A stretch of DNA of 64,000 nt, taken from contig NZ_KB889563.1 of assembly GCF_000372745.1 (NCBI RefSeq), positions 1-64,000 on the forward strand. The letters run 5' to 3'. The notes beneath the pieces were generated by a model. That model was not told where the DNA came from. It made no database searches and was given only the letters and a program-made list of their open reading frames with translations. Of the stretch, positions 1-8,706 are shown in pieces. Positions within the stretch are counted from its first letter, which is position 1. Each line of letters opens with the position of its first letter. Both the position numbers and the translations under genes were made by a program. This DNA is from Embleya scabrispora DSM 41855. GTDB lineage: Bacteria > Actinomycetota > Actinomycetes > Streptomycetales > Streptomycetaceae.

Positions 1-222
1 GGCATCCCGGTCTACTTCTGCAACCCGGGGAGTCCTTGGCAACGAGGCTCCAACGAGAACACCAACGGCCTGCTCCGGCAGTACTTCCCCAAGGGGACCG
101 ACCTGTCCGCCCACACCCGGGAACACCTCGACGCCGTCGCCGCCGAACTCAACGGCCGACCACGCAAAACGCTCGACTGGGCAACCCCAGCCGAGCGCCT
201 GCATAAACTACTCGCGGCCTGA
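1..222 (+). CDS. IS30-family transposase, C-terminal part (5' end outside window)
   Basis: The open frame enters from the left edge and ends at TGA 220-222, giving 73 residues. It carries the end of a DDE integrase core typical of IS30 transposases: a short strand, then the [15 protein letters not shown] segment whose Glu is the last catalytic acid, then the [11 protein letters not shown] and TPAE motifs that close the family. The enzyme would cut and rejoin the IS ends. No frameshift is seen in the visible part, so the element may be intact to the left. A candidate right terminal repeat follows directly. Confidence 0.85.
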   Translation, partial: GIPVYFCNPGSPWQRGSNENTNGLLRQYFPKGTDLSAHTREHLDAVAAELNGRPRKTLDWATPAERLHKLLAA

Positions 223-230
223 AAAACCAA

Positions 231-258
231 CCACGTGTTGCGACGACCCCTGGAATCT
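231..258. repeat. candidate right terminal inverted repeat of the IS30 element
   Basis: About ten bases after the transposase stop lies GTGTTGCGACGACCCCTGGA. IS30-family elements usually end within a few tens of bases of the transposase stop, and this resembles the GTGTTG-type ends of actinobacterial members. The matching left end is outside the window, so the assignment is inference. Confidence 0.3.
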
Positions 259-296
259 GCCATCGGACCGGGGCGCTCATGTGTTCGTTCGCGCGG

Positions 297-440
297 CTAT
301 TCCGCGCTTCCGCGTTCGAGGGATCCGTCGAATACGACGTAATCGCCGTGGAACCAGCCGCGGGTATCGGTTTCGGCGATGCGGGCGTAGACCCACGCGC
401 CGCTGGTGTCCCAGACCCAGACGGGGCCCACGGGCTCACC
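297..440 (-). pseudogene. C-terminal remnant of an unidentified protein
   Basis: On the minus strand a frame ending at TAG (297-299) reads with strong third-position GC bias and a protein-like composition (VWVWDTSGAWVYARIAETDT, then RGWFHGDYVVFDGSLERG). No convincing start or ribosome site is seen upstream, and the next gene's stop is only about 60 bp away. It looks like the surviving tail of a gene whose 5' part is gone. The many Trp, Tyr and Gly residues in beta-strand-like spacing would fit an SH3-like or immunity-type fold, but no family is recognised. Confidence 0.35.
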
Positions 441-497
441 TGTCTCCGAACACCGTGATGCGAGTAGCGGCCCGGGACGCCCTGGTGAGACCGGAAG

Positions 498-827
498 TCA
501 CGGGGGGAACTCCGTGAACTTCACACTGTGATACTCGGGCAGCGAGCCATTGTCGCCGGGGTTGAAGAATCCGAAGACCCCGCCAGTGCAGTTGTTCGAG
601 AAGTACACACTGGCCACGCGGTCGGTTTGGTTGGAGATCGGGCCTCCGCCGTTTCCGAGCTGGAAGCACGCGTTGTCGCCGGGGTTGGTCAGGACGCGCT
701 CGATGTCTCCGGGCTGCTGGTGATAGAAGAAGTTGCCAGTGGCCGCTTGGGCGGTCCCCGTCGGCACGGCCAGAGCCAGCAGGGCTGCGGCGGCTGGTGC
801 GTACAACGCGATGGTGCGCAATCGCAT
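498..827 (-). CDS. small secreted protein of unknown function
   Basis: The start is placed at the ATG at 827, because GGAG lies 8 bases before it and the encoded protein then begins with a clean signal peptide (MRLRTIALYAPAAA, hydrophobic LLALAV, cleavage after TAQA). The mature part is about 80 residues and rich in Asn, Gly and Phe, with NPGDNACFQLGNGG and a later NPGDNGS, that is two NPGDN motifs, and two cysteines (ACFQ, NNCTGG) that could form a disulfide. It resembles the short exported beta-rich proteins common in Streptomyces. No catalytic motif is visible. A longer in-frame start at 890 would put residues before the signal peptide and is less likely. Confidence 0.75.
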   Translation of the reverse strand: MRLRTIALYAPAAAALLALAVPTGTAQAATGNFFYHQQPGDIERVLTNPGDNACFQLGNGGGPISNQTDRVASVYFSNNCTGGVFGFFNPGDNGSLPEYHSVKFTEFPP

Positions 828-1265
828 GACATGACTCCAGTCTTTGCGGTTGCGTCCAGCACAGCAGAAACCGCCAGTAATCGCTGTCAATAGGGATGTA
901 ATCCCACTGAATGGGTGAAGTCGGACGTCCGGCTCGGGGTCACCGGGGCCTTACGTGCCCGGATTCCGACGAACCGACCGAGATCGTGACCGGGATCCCG
1001 CGCAGCGAGGGGCACGGCGGCACGCTCGTGTTGCGGCGGTTGCCCGGCCGGCTCGCGCTCGCGGCCACGCATCGGCTGGTGATTCTCGCCAAGGGGTCGA
1101 GGCGTCGAATATTGGTGCCTCTTCCCCCGACCTCGACCCGGCCGCACTGCGCGGAGAAGCGTGAGCCGTACCCCGAGATCCTTTGCGGTTGGGTGCTCGC
1201 AGCCGTCCAGGGTCATTCCTGGGCCGCTGCCGCAGCAGTTCCCGTCGCGCCTCGGCGTCGGTGCC
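828..1265. other. no intact gene; possible plus-strand remnant at about 954-1112
   Basis: No start-to-stop gene with a ribosome site is seen. Between about 954 and 1112 one plus frame has coding-like third-position bias (DEPTEIVTGIPRSEGHGGTL, then LRRLPGRLALAATHRLVILA) before the composition degrades. This may be a decayed gene fragment. The family is not recognised. Confidence 0.3.
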
Positions 1266-1586
1266 TCATCCCTCCGATGCCAACGCGGCGGCAGCGATCT
1301 CGATACCGAGTCCTTCGGCGATGTGGCCGGCTGCGGCCATGACTCGCGCGGTGCCGACGACCGGCGCGATGGCGACGAGGACGTCCTGGATCTGTTCCGG
1401 CGTCAGATCGGTCTCCGCGCCCGCCTTGAAGTGGGCCAGGTAGGACATCGGAGGGGCGTCCATGGCGACGAGCGCGGCGACGCGGGTGAGGATCAGGGTG
1501 TCCGGTGCCAAGCCGCAGCGCTCCAGCGAGTCCAGGGTCATGGCAGCCAGGGTGTCCAAGACGGGTGTGTCCTGCGATGTGGTCAT
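1266..1586 (-). CDS. carboxymuconolactone decarboxylase-like (AhpD-fold) protein
   Basis: The 106-residue product is all-helical in pattern and matches the carboxymuconolactone decarboxylase family in its core (RVAALVAMDAPPMSYLAHFK, then DLTPEQIQDVLVAIAPVVGT and AAGHIAEGLG). The ATG at 1586 follows GAGGAAA at normal spacing. The longer in-frame start at 1754 adds an Arg/Pro-rich stretch foreign to the family. The AhpD CxxC redox pair is absent, so a peroxidase role is unlikely. Family members act on lactones or have unassigned roles. It stands alone, divergent from the next gene. Confidence 0.85.
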   Translation of the reverse strand: MTTSQDTPVLDTLAAMTLDSLERCGLAPDTLILTRVAALVAMDAPPMSYLAHFKAGAETDLTPEQIQDVLVAIAPVVGTARVMAAAGHIAEGLGIEIAAAALASEG

Positions 1587-1848
1587 GATCGGTTTCCTCA
1601 CGGGTCTCGTGGGTGCCGGGCGCCGTTGCCGCCCGGCTGCCCTCCCCCTTACGACCCTAGGACTGTCGGCTTGCGGGAGCATCTCGGCGAGACCGCAGTG
1701 CGGGCCCGGACGGATACGGATCTTCTCGGGCCCCGGACTTCCCAGTCGCGGCACGACTCGACAGGCTCCAGTCGCAGCGACCCATGGGAGGGGTCAGTGT
1801 GGAAGGCGGGGATGTCTCCCGAAGTTGCCTCGGTAAGGAGGCGCTCAC

Positions 1849-2244
1849 ATGTCCACGCACACAGGACCGGCCACGCGCTCGGGTTGGATCACGTTCGCCG
1901 CGGTGCTCATGACCGTCGGCGGTGCCCTGGCGGTCTTCCAAGGAATCGCCGGCATCGCGAAGGACGACGTGATCGTCGCGACGCGCAACTACTCCTTCTC
2001 GTTCAGCACCACCGGCTGGGGCTGGATCCACCTGATCCTGGGCATCGTCATCTTCCTCGGCGGTCTCGCCTTGTTCGGCGGCGCAGTGTGGGCTCGCGTC
2101 CTGGGTGTATTCCTGGCAGGGCTGAGCATGGTCGCGAACTTCGTTTGGCTGCCCCACTACCCGGTGTGGTCGATCGTCGTGATCGCAATCGACGTCGCCA
2201 TCATCTGGGCCCTGTGCACAGGACCGAGCCGAAGCCGATCGTGA
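1849..2244 (+). CDS. four-helix membrane protein (DUF7144-like)
   Basis: The 131-residue protein has four predicted membrane segments: residues about 12-32, 60-80, 85-105 and 108-126. Between the first two is an extracellular-type loop rich in Tyr, Phe and Ser (YSFSFSTTGWGWIH). That TGWGWIHLILG motif and the overall arrangement are typical of the small actinobacterial integral membrane family DUF7144, of unknown function. GTAAGGAGG lies 8 bases before the ATG, so the start is secure. The C-terminus (GPSRSRS) is short and basic. Confidence 0.8.
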   Translation: MSTHTGPATRSGWITFAAVLMTVGGALAVFQGIAGIAKDDVIVATRNYSFSFSTTGWGWIHLILGIVIFLGGLALFGGAVWARVLGVFLAGLSMVANFVWLPHYPVWSIVVIAIDVAIIWALCTGPSRSRS

Positions 2245-2651
2245 CAGCGCCCGCTCATCGAGCAGCGCCACGAAGGGCCAGCCGGACGTGCGCACCGAGA
2301 GGCCAATCTCACCGGACATGATTGAGATTGCCGCTCCGGCGGGGACCGCTGCCGCGACAGAGAGCGGCGCCGGCGCGCTGAACGCGAGAGCGTCGGGCCA
2401 GGGAGCGTGGTCCCCAGAAGGGGAGGTTCTCACCCGAGCCGACCTCCCGGCCCGGAGGGCGCGAGTCCGCGATGCGTGATCGTTGGGGTGCCCTGTGTCG
2501 CCGGGTGCCCTCTGTGCCGCCCATCGCCGCCTCGTGACACGCGACGAGCACGCGGACGATCGCGGGGCCGGATCCAGCGCTGACTCAGCCGCCGCCCGGT
2601 GCCACGATGGGGTGGAGGGGCCTTTTCGCCCGGCGATTCAGGAAGTCGATC
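2245..2651. other. no gene recognised
   Basis: Only overlapping GC-driven frames of Arg/Pro/Ala-rich composition are present on both strands. No ribosome-site-supported start, RNA gene or clear hairpin is seen. Confidence 0.5.
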
Positions 2652-2981
2652 ATGAGCCGCGAGTATCACTTTCATTGCGAGCACGCCGGCTGCTCGGTCA
2701 CCGTGGGCCTGCGGATGGGCGGGACGCGGGAGCTGGAGCTCCTCGTGGACGGGAAAGTGGTCGCCGCCGCCCGTGTCCACGTCCACCGCGCCCAGACGCC
2801 AGTGATGACCGCGATCCTGCCCACCGACCCGCCGCGCGGCATCGAGGTCGAGGTGACGCTCCCTGGCGCTCTCGGCGGCGATCCGATGAGCATCCTGCTC
2901 GCGGATGGCGAACGCAGGCCCATGCCCGCTCGGGAGGTGCCCCGGCGGTCGCGGCCGACGGAGGCGTCCTGGTACTCCTGA
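2652..2981 (+). CDS. hypothetical protein, small beta-rich
   Basis: The start is the ATG at 2652, preceded by AGGAAG at 7-bp spacing. The upstream in-frame ATG at 2607 has no ribosome site. The 109-residue product begins MSREYHFHCEHAGCSVTVGL and alternates short strands with charged turns. A Cys and His cluster at the N-terminus (residues about 6-14: HFHCEHAGC) could bind a metal, but this is speculative. No signal peptide or membrane segment is seen. It is not recognised as a named family. The third-position GC bias supports real coding. Confidence 0.6.
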   Translation: MSREYHFHCEHAGCSVTVGLRMGGTRELELLVDGKVVAAARVHVHRAQTPVMTAILPTDPPRGIEVEVTLPGALGGDPMSILLADGERRPMPAREVPRRSRPTEASWYS

Positions 2982-3554
2982 CCGTGTCGGGGCGCCTGAC
3001 AAGGCGTTTCAGTGACGGCCTCGGGACTGTCAAGGACTCGGCTCGGACAAGATTTTCGTAGTCGATGATCGGGATGACCGTAACTCGTGACGGTACGTCA
3101 GTCCGGTTGCAGGCCGGGTTGTGTGTGACTTTGAGCCGGAGATCTTGCTGCCACATCCGGCAGTGGCGCGTGTGGACGGGCTGGAAGTCGACGCCGGGCT
3201 GATCCGCGACGCGTCGCGGCGCGGACACGCGGCGCCGTCGCGGTGACGCGGCGGGCGGTGCCCTCGAACGTGCGCGTCCTCGCCGAAGGCGTCGATCTGC
3301 CGGCGGACGCACCCCATCCACAACGCGGACGCCACGCGGCACCGCGTCCTCGACGTCCGGCCACAACAATTCCCTGAACCCGCAGTCGTCCGCCACTTCG
3401 TCGACGCCCGGTCCTACATCCTCAAGCCGACCAAGGGCGCGGACGGGGGCGTGACCACCCTGGAAGGCCCCTTCGACGTCGTGCGGCGGACTGCTGTTCC
3501 CGACAGGCGCACCGGGGTTGCCGTGGATCGAGTATCGGTGTGACCACGAACGCG
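2982..3554. other. no intact gene; two possible decayed plus-strand fragments
   Basis: Between about 3091 and 3246 a plus frame bounded by stops reads EPEILLPHPAVARVDGLEVD and AGLIRDASRRGHAAPSR. Between about 3330 and 3540 another reads RPQQFPEPAVVRHFVDARSY and KGADGGVTTLEGPFDVV. Both have coding-like bias but no start, and they lie in different frames. They look like remnants of genes. The families are not recognised. Confidence 0.3.
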
Positions 3555-4187
3555 TCAGTCGTCCCCCGTGGCGCCGCCGGGGCCACGACTTGGCGCGGAG
3601 GGCCCACCCGTCCAGGCGCCGAGCAGGATCCGGGCGTGGTCGGCAAGCAAGTCGGGCGGCAGGGGATTCCCGGTCTCCAGGATGACGGCGATGACGGGGC
3701 CGGTGAGCTGGGCCGCGGCCAGTGGCGCAGGGGGCATGCCGATGGCGTGCGGGCGCACGCGCGCGAGCACGGCCGCGGCAGCCGTGCCGACGAGGTCGGC
3801 GGCACGGACGAGGTCGCGCACCGAGGTGTCGTGCTGCGCTTCGCCCAACAGTGCCCGGAAGGCGAGACCGGCCGGTGAGGTGGCGAGGAAGGCGGTCAGT
3901 GCCTCGAGGAAGGCGGTGAGTTCGTCGGCGGGACGGGCCTGCGGCGTGGTGGCCAGTTCGTCGGCGGCGTCGGAGACGCTCGCCTCCAGCAGGATCTCCG
4001 CCTTGGTGGACCACCACCGGTAGACGGTCTGACGCCCGACGCCGGCGCGCTCCGCGATGCCCTTCATGGTCATCGCCGCGTACCCCTGTTCGACGAGCAT
4101 GTCGTCGACGGCGTGCAGAACGGCGATCCGCGCCGATTCGCTGCGGGGGCGTCCGGGTGTGGCCTGTCCGTGGGCGGTGGGTGGCAT
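3555..4187 (-). CDS. TetR/AcrR-family transcriptional repressor
   Basis: The 210-residue protein has the standard TetR N-terminal DNA-binding fold (residues about 17-65), with a helix-turn-helix reading TMKGIAERAGVGRQTVYRWW. An all-helical ligand-binding C-terminal part of the TetR_C type follows (QARPADELTAFLEALTAFLA onward). It is divergent from the siderophore-interacting protein and MFS exporter genes. Two matching 17-bp palindromes lie in the gap between them, so it very likely represses both its own gene and that operon. The ligand is unknown and may be the exporter's substrate. Confidence 0.9.
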   Translation of the reverse strand: MPPTAHGQATPGRPRSESARIAVLHAVDDMLVEQGYAAMTMKGIAERAGVGRQTVYRWWSTKAEILLEASVSDAADELATTPQARPADELTAFLEALTAFLATSPAGLAFRALLGEAQHDTSVRDLVRAADLVGTAAAAVLARVRPHAIGMPPAPLAAAQLTGPVIAVILETGNPLPPDLLADHARILLGAWTGGPSAPSRGPGGATGDD

Positions 4188-4200
4188 GCGCCCAGCTTAT

Positions 4201-4254
4201 CAAGACACGGTGCCTCGGAATGGTGCTAGCCTCGTATCGAGACACAGTGCCTCG
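4201..4254. promoter_or_regulatory. tandem TetR operators between the regulator and the SIP-MFS operon
   Basis: The palindrome CGAGnCACnGTGnCTCG occurs perfectly at 4238-4254 (CGAGACACAGTGCCTCG) and with one changed base at 4201-4217 (CAAGACACGGTGCCTCG). The copies are 37 bp apart, start to start, and sit in the divergent promoter region beside the TetR gene. Length and symmetry fit TetR-family operators. Confidence 0.7.
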
Positions 4255-4314
4255 AAAATGATGCGGGTGGCTACGGGCATGCCCGGCCGCCCCCGGACGT
4301 CAGAGGAAGCCCCA

Positions 4315-5019
4315 ATGAACGCAACCCATCGCTGCGCGGTGCTCGCACGTCGGCACCTCACCCCCCGCACGGTCAGACTCACCCTGGGCGGCCCGAGCCT
4401 CCTCGGCCTCACGCCCCACCCGGCCCAGGACATCGAGATACTCCTCACCGACACCCGCGGAAGCCGGGTCAAGCGGCGCTACACCATCCGCCACGCCCGC
4501 CCGCAGATCGGCGAGTGGGACATCGACGCGGTCCTGCACCCGGGTGGCGGGCCGGGCAGCGCTTGGGCGGCGAGCGCCCAGCCCGGCGCTCCCGTGGAGT
4601 TCGTCGGCCCACGGGGGAAGCTGCGACTGCGGCCGGCGGACGGCCATCTGTTCGTCGGCGACGAAGCCTCCCTGCCGGCGATCGCGGCCCTGACCGAAGC
4701 ACTGCCGGCCGGTCAGGAGGCCACCGCCGTCATCGAGACCGCCTCCGCCGCCGACCGGGTTCCGATCGCGGCAGGCCGCCTGCGCTGGCTCGAGCGCGGC
4801 GACCGCTTGCCCGGCGCCCCGGAGGGGCTTCTCGCCGTGGTCACCCAGGAGATACAGGCGAGGAGCTTCGGACAGGTCTACGTTCTCGCCGAGGCCCGCG
4901 CCACCCGGGCGGTCCGCGAACTCGTGCACAGCTCGGGCATACGGCCCGACCACGTCTTCGCCAAGGGCTACTGGACCGCCGACCGCCACCCCGCCGTCAC
5001 CTCGCGGAACCCGACGTGA
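4315..5019 (+). CDS. siderophore-interacting protein (FAD-binding ferric-siderophore reductase family)
   Basis: The 234-residue protein matches the SIP/ViuB family, which reduces ferric siderophores in the cytoplasm to release Fe(II) using FAD and NAD(P)H. The FAD-binding motif KRRYTIRHA is at residues about 52-60, preceded by an N-terminal beta barrel (HLTPRTVRLTLGG). The SIP C-terminal domain follows (GDEASLPAIAALTEALPAGQ) with the closing GYWTADRHP. AGAGGAAG lies before the ATG. The stop overlaps the next gene's GTG by four bases, so the two are translationally coupled. Regulation by the divergent TetR is likely. No iron box is seen here. Confidence 0.88.
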   Translation: MNATHRCAVLARRHLTPRTVRLTLGGPSLLGLTPHPAQDIEILLTDTRGSRVKRRYTIRHARPQIGEWDIDAVLHPGGGPGSAWAASAQPGAPVEFVGPRGKLRLRPADGHLFVGDEASLPAIAALTEALPAGQEATAVIETASAADRVPIAAGRLRWLERGDRLPGAPEGLLAVVTQEIQARSFGQVYVLAEARATRAVRELVHSSGIRPDHVFAKGYWTADRHPAVTSRNPT

Positions 5020-6287
5020 CAGCCCCGGTGCCCGGACCGCGAAGCAGCCTGACGGCGCGACAGGTCAGGCCGGCCTTCCGAGCGCTTCTGGCCGTCCGCC
5101 TGCTCGGCGCACTGGCCAACGGCGTCATGCTGCCCTTCGTCATCCTGTGGGCGCACCGTGTCGGTGGGCTGAGCGGGGCGGCGGCCGGCACGCTGTTCCT
5201 GGTCCAGGCCGCCGGCGAGTTCACCGGCGGCCTGGCCGGGGGCGCCCTGGCCGACCGCATCGGCCACCGCCGCATGCTGCTGCTCTCCACCACCGGAATG
5301 GCCCTCGGCTACGGCAGCCTCTTCCTGGTGCACCACCCGGTACCCGCCCTCGGCCTGTTCCTCGCCGCGGGACTCTTCGAGTCGGCGTTCCACCCCACCA
5401 TCGCGGCCCTCATCGGCGACCTGCACGCCGACGAAGACCTCCACCACGCCTACGGCCTGACCCGCGTGGTCGCCGGCATCGGCGGCGTGCTCGGCCCGAT
5501 CCTGGGAGCCGCGGCCGTCACCCTCTCGCTCTCCAGCGTGTTCGCCACAGCCGGCGTCCTGCTCGTCGGCGCCGTCCTGATCGTATTCACCGCCGTTCCC
5601 TCCGACCGCGTCATCGACCCGGAGACCGCCGAGGCGAACATCGGAGAGGAGGCCAAGGCTGTGTACGGCGCGCTCACGCAGATCCTGCGCGACCGCAGAC
5701 TCGCGCTGCTCGTCCTCGGCGGCAGCCTGCTCAGTATCACCTTCACCTGGTGGGAGGCCGACGGCCTGGTCCTGCTGAACCGCGTCCACTCCCTGGACAC
5801 CACCGCCTACGCGGCCTTGTTCGCCGTCGACGCCCTCGCCATCATCGTGTTCCAGCTCCCGGTCAGCCGCTGGGCCCGCGGGCGAGACACCGGCCGCCTG
5901 CTCTTCCTGGGGGCCGCCCTCCAAGGAATCGGCCTCGCGGGATTCGCCGCCGCCGGGCTCGGCTACCCCGTCCTCGTCGTCGCCGTTCTCGTCGCCTCCT
6001 TCGGAATGATGATCTACGGCCCCACCACCTCGGCGTTCACCAGCCGCCATGCACCGCCGGGACGCAGCGCCACCTACCAAGCCGCCCTGTCCACCTCGCA
6101 GGACATCGGCACCGCAATCGGACCCACCTCCGGACTCGCCCTCGCCCGCGTCGGCACACCAGCCCTGGTATGGCTCTCGGCTCTCCCCCTGGGTCTCCTC
6201 GCGGGCCTCGCCACCGCGCGGGCCACGCGCCTGCCGGCCCGACCGGATCCCGGCACCGCAGCGGGTCACAACCCACGTCCCTCATGA
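5016..6287 (+). CDS. MFS transporter (DHA1-like drug/siderophore exporter)
   Basis: This is a 423-residue, 12-helix major facilitator with the inter-helix 2-3 signature region reading GGALADRIGHRRMLLL (residues about 75-90). It is full length for the family. The GTG start overlaps the preceding SIP stop (GTGA), giving tight coupling. The SIP partner suggests the substrate may be a siderophore or related chelator, but the TetR operators would equally fit a drug efflux pump. The C-terminus ends in a short Pro/Arg-rich tail. Confidence 0.85.
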   Translation: MTAPVPGPRSSLTARQVRPAFRALLAVRLLGALANGVMLPFVILWAHRVGGLSGAAAGTLFLVQAAGEFTGGLAGGALADRIGHRRMLLLSTTGMALGYGSLFLVHHPVPALGLFLAAGLFESAFHPTIAALIGDLHADEDLHHAYGLTRVVAGIGGVLGPILGAAAVTLSLSSVFATAGVLLVGAVLIVFTAVPSDRVIDPETAEANIGEEAKAVYGALTQILRDRRLALLVLGGSLLSITFTWWEADGLVLLNRVHSLDTTAYAALFAVDALAIIVFQLPVSRWARGRDTGRLLFLGAALQGIGLAGFAAAGLGYPVLVVAVLVASFGMMIYGPTTSAFTSRHAPPGRSATYQAALSTSQDIGTAIGPTSGLALARVGTPALVWLSALPLGLLAGLATARATRLPARPDPGTAAGHNPRPS

Positions 6288-6774
6288 GACCTTGGCGCAG
6301 CGCGGGTCACAACACCGTTCCTCCGGCCCCGCATTGAGGCGACGCGCCACCGGACGGCACGGGTCCGTTCGCATTCGGCGGGCCAAGCGCCCGCCCACCG
6401 GCTGCCCCGGCCCCCGGCCTGCATCGGATCGTGCCGCCGCGGCCGGGTTGACGCACCCGCGGGACCAGCCGGCCGGGCCCGGCGGGTCGCGGTGGTCGCA
6501 GGGGAGTCGGCGGGCGGCCGCGCCGGCGCGGACGCCCGCCGGGGCGAGGTTGGCGAGCCGAGACAAATCGGGGCGGACACCGTGACGTTCGGGTCTCCGC
6601 GCGCACGATCCGGGTGCGGACTCGTGGTGGATGACTGTTCCTCTCCCAGCGTGTGATGAAACGATGACAACCCCGTTGAGCAGGGATTTCAGAGGCTCTA
6701 CTGGACGACATGAACAGCGAGACCAATCCCTCCACCCGCCGCCGGCGCACTGTCCGGCTCACCGTGTCGTCGGG
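6288..6774. other. no intact gene; holds the lost 5' region of the sensor kinase
   Basis: No gene is recognised up to about 6700. A direct repeat GCGGGTCACAAC occurs near 6260 and 6304. At 6710 an ATG opens a short frame, MNSETNPSTRRRRTVRLTV. This looks like the natural N-terminus of the following kinase but is out of frame with it, so the first membrane helix and most of the sensor domain appear deleted. No response regulator gene is found upstream, where one would be expected. Confidence 0.45.
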
Positions 6775-7890
6775 ATGCCGATCCTGCACGCGGGGCAGGA
6801 CGACGCCCCCACCCGGATCGTGGTGTACGCCGAAATGTCCCTGCGCGGCGAGCAGGCCGACATCCGCGCACTGGTCACCGCGGCCCGCTACGGCGCGATC
6901 CCCGCCGTCGGACTCGCCCTCGTCCCGGCGCTCATCGCCGCCGCGCACGTCCTTCGTCCGGTACGCCGGCTGCGCGCGGGCGCCCACCGCATCGCCGAGG
7001 GCGAGCTCGACACCCGCATCCCCGTCCGCGGGACCGGCGAACTCGCGGACCTGACCGCGACGTTCAACACCATGGCCGACACCATCGAACGCGACGCCGC
7101 CGAACGCCGCCGCCTGGAGGCCGGCGCCCGGAGGTTCGCGGCCGACGTCTCCCACGAACTGCGAACCCCGCTCGCCGCGATGGTCGCGGTGACCGAGGTT
7201 CTCGACGAGGACACCGCCCACCTGGACCCCGACACCTCCGAAGCGCTTCGGCTGGTGGCCGAGGAGACCCGCAAACTCGCCCGCATGGTCGACGACCTCA
7301 TGGAGATCTCCCGCTTCGACGCGGGTGCCGCGGTCCTGCACACCGACGAGGTCGACGTCGCCGCCGCGGTACGCCGGACCCTGCGTGCCCGCGGGTGGAC
7401 CGACCGGGTGGAGACCGAACTCCCCGACGATATCCGCGTCGTACTCGACCCACGGCGCTTCGACGTCGCCCTCGCCAATCTGGTCGGCAACGCCCTGCGC
7501 CACGGCGGCAGCCCCGTGCGCGTCGTCCTGCGCCGCGCCGACAATCTGGTCGCCATCGACGTCGTCGACCGTGGCCCCGGGCTGGATCCGGCCGTGCTCC
7601 CGCACATCTTCGACCGCTTCTACAAAGCCGACTCGGCCCGGACCCGATCCGAGGGCAGCGGCCTGGGACTTGCCATCGCCCGCGAGAACATCCGCCTGCA
7701 CGGCGGCACCCTACGAGCGGCCGACGCCGCGGACGAGGGCACCGTGTTCACCATCGAACTCCCACTCGTGCCGCCGGCCGCCGTGCCGGACCCCCGACAC
7801 CTCGACGACATCGGCGCACAGGGAACCGATCACGACGGCGAGCCCGCGTCGTCGGGCGAGGTCGGAAACCAACGTCCGGAGGATCAGTGA
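6775..7890 (+). CDS. two-component sensor histidine kinase, N-terminally truncated
   Basis: The catalytic part is complete: one membrane helix (about residues 38-60), HAMP (RRLRAGAHRIAEGELDTRIP), HisKA with the H-box VSHELRTPL (about 125-133), the N-box ANLVGNALRHGG, and ATP lid and G2 box GSGLGLAIA. The N-terminus is abnormal. In-frame starts at 6631 or 6775 give no first membrane helix, while a fitting N-terminus lies in another frame at 6710. The gene is therefore probably broken or produces a kinase blind to its signal. It overlaps the lipoprotein gene by four bases. A cognate regulator is missing. Confidence 0.75.
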   Translation: MPILHAGQDDAPTRIVVYAEMSLRGEQADIRALVTAARYGAIPAVGLALVPALIAAAHVLRPVRRLRAGAHRIAEGELDTRIPVRGTGELADLTATFNTMADTIERDAAERRRLEAGARRFAADVSHELRTPLAAMVAVTEVLDEDTAHLDPDTSEALRLVAEETRKLARMVDDLMEISRFDAGAAVLHTDEVDVAAAVRRTLRARGWTDRVETELPDDIRVVLDPRRFDVALANLVGNALRHGGSPVRVVLRRADNLVAIDVVDRGPGLDPAVLPHIFDRFYKADSARTRSEGSGLGLAIARENIRLHGGTLRAADAADEGTVFTIELPLVPPAAVPDPRHLDDIGAQGTDHDGEPASSGEVGNQRPEDQ

Positions 7891-8438
7891 AGCTCGCCAC
7901 CGCCGTGATCGCCGTCGTGGCCTCCCTCGTCGCCGGATGCGGCATCTCCACCACGAAGCCACACGGAGTCGGCCCCCCGGCCGGCGGCGTTCCCGTGGTC
8001 GGCACCGTGCCCGACCGGGCTCGTCTGTTCTTCGTGTCTTCCTACGGTGTCCAAGCGGTGTCCCGACCCACCGACACGTCCCTCGACCCCGGCCAAGCAA
8101 TCGCACTGCTACTGCGGGGACCGACCGAGACCGAACGGCGGCAGGGATTCACGACCGCCCTGGCGGATGTTGCCGGCCGGGTCGGCGTCGACACCGGGGA
8201 CGGCAGCGTCACACTCACGCTGCCCCTCGACGCCGGCCGAGTGCCCGTTGAGGCGATCCACCAACTCACCTGCACCGCGGCCAACGCCCGCGTTCCGGGC
8301 GGTCGACCCGTCGCCGACGTCGACATCAACTTCCGCGAACTGGGCAAGCCGGGCGTGTGGGGCCCCTTGCACTGCAACGTCGCCGGCTACTACGCGCAGC
8401 CCGAAGGGGCCCGTTCCCCGGGGAGCTTTTCCGGCTGA
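7887..8438 (+). CDS. GerMN-domain lipoprotein linked to the sensor kinase
   Basis: The 183-residue protein starts at a GTG overlapping the kinase stop (GTGA). It has a lipoprotein signal peptide with lipobox LVAGC (cysteine about residue 17), so it is anchored outside the membrane. The mature part matches the GerMN/sporulation-associated domain of actinobacterial lipoproteins (ARLFFVSSYG, then PGQAIALLLRGPTETERRQG and GSVTLTLPLDAGRVP). Lipoproteins coded next to envelope-stress kinases, as with CseA and LpqB, tune kinase signalling. That role is inferred from position. Confidence 0.75.
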   Translation: MKLATAVIAVVASLVAGCGISTTKPHGVGPPAGGVPVVGTVPDRARLFFVSSYGVQAVSRPTDTSLDPGQAIALLLRGPTETERRQGFTTALADVAGRVGVDTGDGSVTLTLPLDAGRVPVEAIHQLTCTAANARVPGGRPVADVDINFRELGKPGVWGPLHCNVAGYYAQPEGARSPGSFSG

Positions 8439-8462
8439 GACTCTCGGGCCAAGGGTCTGAGA

Positions 8463-8481
8463 TCCCCATCGGTGGTGGGGA
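8463..8481 (+). terminator. weak hairpin after the kinase-lipoprotein operon
   Basis: TCCCCA and TGGGGA pair across a 7-base loop (TCGGTGG) 25 bases after the lipoprotein stop. There is no T-run, so termination is plausible but not certain. Confidence 0.35.
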
Positions 8482-8706
8482 CCGGGTCCGATGGCCCGGC
8501 ACATCACGGGATCCACAGCGATGGCCGGCGTGATCCGGCCACAGGTGGCGGGCAGGTAGCGGCCGCCGCGGTGAGGGCCGGCGTCGGGGAAGGGCACGAG
8601 GCAGCCGCCCGTGACGGTCGTATCTTCGAGGCGTTGTTTCGTCGTCCGGCGCGCGTAGTGGGTCCCCGACGTGCCCTCGGGCGTCTAAGCTGGCGGACGC
8701 AGTCGG

